Positions 62,212 to 64,000 of a stretch of DNA of 64,000 bases are shown here, in pieces; the first letter of the stretch is position 1, and every line of letters starts with the position of its first letter. The position numbers and the translations under genes are program-made. The notes below the pieces were generated by a model that saw only the letters and a program-made list of their open reading frames with translations, did not search any database and was not told the DNA's origin. This DNA comes from Eubacterium sp. (GTDB lineage Bacteria > Bacillota > Clostridia > Lachnospirales > Lachnospiraceae), in NCBI GenBank assembly GCA_017433295.1, contig JAFRHL010000009.1, positions 1 through 64,000 of the forward strand, written 5' to 3'.

Positions 62212-63903
62212 TTACTGATCCTTCTTTATATAATGGGTTTTAATATATTGATATATTTTCTCACTTCCATGACCGTCCAGAGCAGAAAGGAATGTTTCCC
62301 TGAACTGTTCTGTTTTTTGGGCTATCCGGGCATCATCCGAGGGGTCCTGCGAACATGATTCTTCATCATTTCCCTCTCCCATCAGCTCCCCGGCCTTTTG
62401 AATCAGACCTTCCATATCTTTTTCTACCGGGCCGGGTACCATAGATTCGAAATCAAAATAGAAGTCTCGCTTCTGTATGTAGTCTTCAAGGTCAAAGGCA
62501 TAAAACAGGACAGGTATTTCCAGAATCACAGCTTCAAAAATAACCGAACTGTAGTCTGTAATCAGAAGGTCGGCCACCAGCAGGAGATCATTGACCGGCT
62601 CCTTCTCAGAAAGATCCAGCACTCTGTCAGCCAGGTCCTCAGGTATGGAAATCTGTTCCCTGACAAAGGGATGATTCTTAATGATACATACGGTATCCTC
62701 CGGCATTTTATCCATAAAAAGACGGACATCAAAGGCCTCCGGAGGATAAAAGGCGTCTTTATTGCCATCGCCCCGGAAGGTGGGGGCAAACAATACGACC
62801 TTGTTATCACGAAGCACCGGATACCTGCGGTAAAGCTCTTCTCTTTTCGGTCTTTTATACTGCCAGTCAAAGAGATCATCCGTCCGGGGAACTCCCAGTG
62901 CCTTGACTTTTTTATACGGCAGGGCAAAGGCTTCCGCGTAGAGGCCCCTGATCTTCTCACTGCTTACCGTAACCAGGTCATAATTTCTGTGATTCATGGA
63001 GCTCTGGGGGGCTCCTCCGGGTTTGCCCATGTGGCTGTAGCCAAAGGTCTTAAAGGCTCCGCAGGCATGCCAGAGCTGGACAATGGAAGTCTCCGGACGA
63101 ACCGACAGACTGTGCAGCTGGGGATAGAAATCCTCCAGGATAATCACTCCGGCCCGGGCACATTTCTCCGCGCATTCCTTTAACTGGCTTTTGGAAAGCT
63201 TATCCACCGTTTCAGTGTGAATAAACTCGGTTACCTCCACATCAGGATCTGCCTCAAACATTCTTTTTATTCTTGCCAGGTTATCCCCCTCTTCAGGATA
63301 ACGTTCTGACAAAAAAAGAATGGTATTCCTGCTTACCTTATCATTCTTTTTGACTTCCTGCAGATATTTTTCTGCAAAATAACCTGTATTCTGCTGCCTG
63401 GGGCTGTAGCTTATCCCGCTTCTTCGAAAGACATACTCATTAACCTTCTTTTTTGACTTCTCAAGATCTTTTCCCGATTTAAAGTAATCTCCTGCCACCA
63501 TAAAGGGCATCAAAAGAGTCAGCCCGGCAAACTTCAGGTGGTTTTTACGGATAACCAGGTCGTTTCTGGAGAACAGCTCCTTCTGAACGGGAAATGGCTG
63601 GTCATCCAGGAGGATCTCCTCCATATCACACCAGAGGGCAAATGTCACGCTCACCCTCCTGCGGGGAGGCGTCATAAAGACATAGGGGAGCTCGATCACT
63701 GCGTCAGCATGAATCTCCTGTCCGATATCCGACTCCTCGATCCTGACTTCCATGGGAAAACGCCGGTCCACCTGTCTCTGGGTAAATACTGCCTGTACCC
63801 GGATATTCCTGTCAGACCAGCTCTCAGGCAGCTGGCCCCGAAACCCCAGCTTCATGATCTTGTTTTTAATGTTCACTGTTATCCTGTAGTTTATTTTTTT
63901 CAT
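62212..63903 (-). CDS. CDP-glycerol:poly(glycerophosphate) glycerophosphotransferase (TagB/TagF-like)
   Basis: A 563-residue GT-B type transferase adding glycerol phosphate to a teichoic-acid-like polymer. An N-terminal ~180-residue region precedes the catalytic domain with VQLWHACGAFKTFGYS, APTFRGDG, IIKNHPFV and ITDYSSVIFEAVILEIPVLFY, all family motifs. AAAGGCCGATCGACC precedes the ATG. There are no membrane segments, so it is probably peripheral. It is upstream of the secreted protein and rfbB, forming a polymer-synthesis operon. The bases 63904-64000 are AT-rich with no identified feature. Confidence 0.9.
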   Translation of the reverse strand: MKKINYRITVNIKNKIMKLGFRGQLPESWSDRNIRVQAVFTQRQVDRRFPMEVRIEESDIGQEIHADAVIELPYVFMTPPRRRVSVTFALWCDMEEILLDDQPFPVQKELFSRNDLVIRKNHLKFAGLTLLMPFMVAGDYFKSGKDLEKSKKKVNEYVFRRSGISYSPRQQNTGYFAEKYLQEVKKNDKVSRNTILFLSERYPEEGDNLARIKRMFEADPDVEVTEFIHTETVDKLSKSQLKECAEKCARAGVIILEDFYPQLHSLSVRPETSIVQLWHACGAFKTFGYSHMGKPGGAPQSSMNHRNYDLVTVSSEKIRGLYAEAFALPYKKVKALGVPRTDDLFDWQYKRPKREELYRRYPVLRDNKVVLFAPTFRGDGNKDAFYPPEAFDVRLFMDKMPEDTVCIIKNHPFVREQISIPEDLADRVLDLSEKEPVNDLLLVADLLITDYSSVIFEAVILEIPVLFYAFDLEDYIQKRDFYFDFESMVPGPVEKDMEGLIQKAGELMGEGNDEESCSQDPSDDARIAQKTEQFRETFLSALDGHGSEKIYQYIKTHYIKKDQ

Positions 63904-64000
63904 GGTCGATCGGCCTTTCTTTTGTCTTTATCCTGGCACCTTTCATAATAATAAATTTAAAAGGGAACTAATTACATTATAGTTATTTTCAAACAAAACT

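Noticed and set aside
1..64000. CRISPR arrays, prophage, transposases, tRNA genes
   Set aside because: No regularly spaced repeats, phage or transposase proteins, or cloverleaf sequences were seen in reading the window.

Overview
The window looks like a chromosomal segment of a spore-forming, low-to-mid GC member of the Clostridia, most likely a Lachnospiraceae relative. The evidence is the spore-coat operon cotJABC, the Gram-positive HemZ, CsoR-CopA copper control, a T-box leader, a teichoic-acid-type CDP-glycerol transferase, DUF975 and AbrB proteins, strong AGGAGG-type ribosome binding sites and sigma-A promoters with 17-bp spacers. Species cannot be named from this alone. There are no phage, transposase or CRISPR genes. 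Most genes lie on the minus strand. || Layout. 1-722: the 5' tip of a 16S rRNA gene with its leader and promoter, and a yccF gene broken by an amber codon. 0.8-10.3 kb: eight closely packed minus-strand genes (relA, an MBL hydrolase, hemZ, an HD-GYP protein, aspS, rpiB, metF, a PatB-type lyase). 10.4-19.7 kb: housekeeping metabolism (pyrBI, icd, dapAB, a corrinoid adenosyltransferase, hisS, an SSB-like protein) and a clostridial subtilase. 20-26 kb: typA, yigZ, small membrane proteins, a cell-wall amidase lipoprotein and cotJABC. 26.4-32.8 kb: a two-gene operon of very large proteins, one with HEAT-like, nucleotidyltransferase, acetyltransferase-like and phosphoribosyltransferase-like regions, the other with a PPDK-type ATP-binding domain. 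This is the best candidate for an undescribed system. 32.9-44.5 kb: a lipoprotein, a phosphatase-ArsC fusion, ung, an orphan EutS-EutP pair, thrS and an LtaS-like enzyme behind a T-box, a diguanylate cyclase and citrate synthase. 44.7-49.8 kb: a copper module (csoR, copA with a fused copZ, a MATE exporter) bracketed by two direct copies of an unusual structured repeat. 49.8-56.4 kb: YdcF, Uma2, a two-component system with two PepSY proteins, and the PanF-YhdT pantothenate transporter. 56.5-64 kb: dtd, a cupin, maf, a protease-less Lon-like ATPase, an AbrB regulator, dTDP-glucose dehydratase, a secreted protein and a CDP-glycerol glycerophosphotransferase. || How parts work together. relA, hemZ, aspS and rpiB form a growth-linked transcription unit. 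csoR and copA are run from a consensus promoter whose start region carries a CsoR-type palindrome, and a second similar palindrome sits alone near 54.66 kb. The last two genes point to cell-surface polymer synthesis. Two separate gene fusions (phosphatase-ArsC and CopA-CopZ) each keep a strong ribosome binding site at the junction, so the downstream domain may also be made alone. Two families of intergenic repeats were found, one at gene 3' ends and one with compensatory stem arms.
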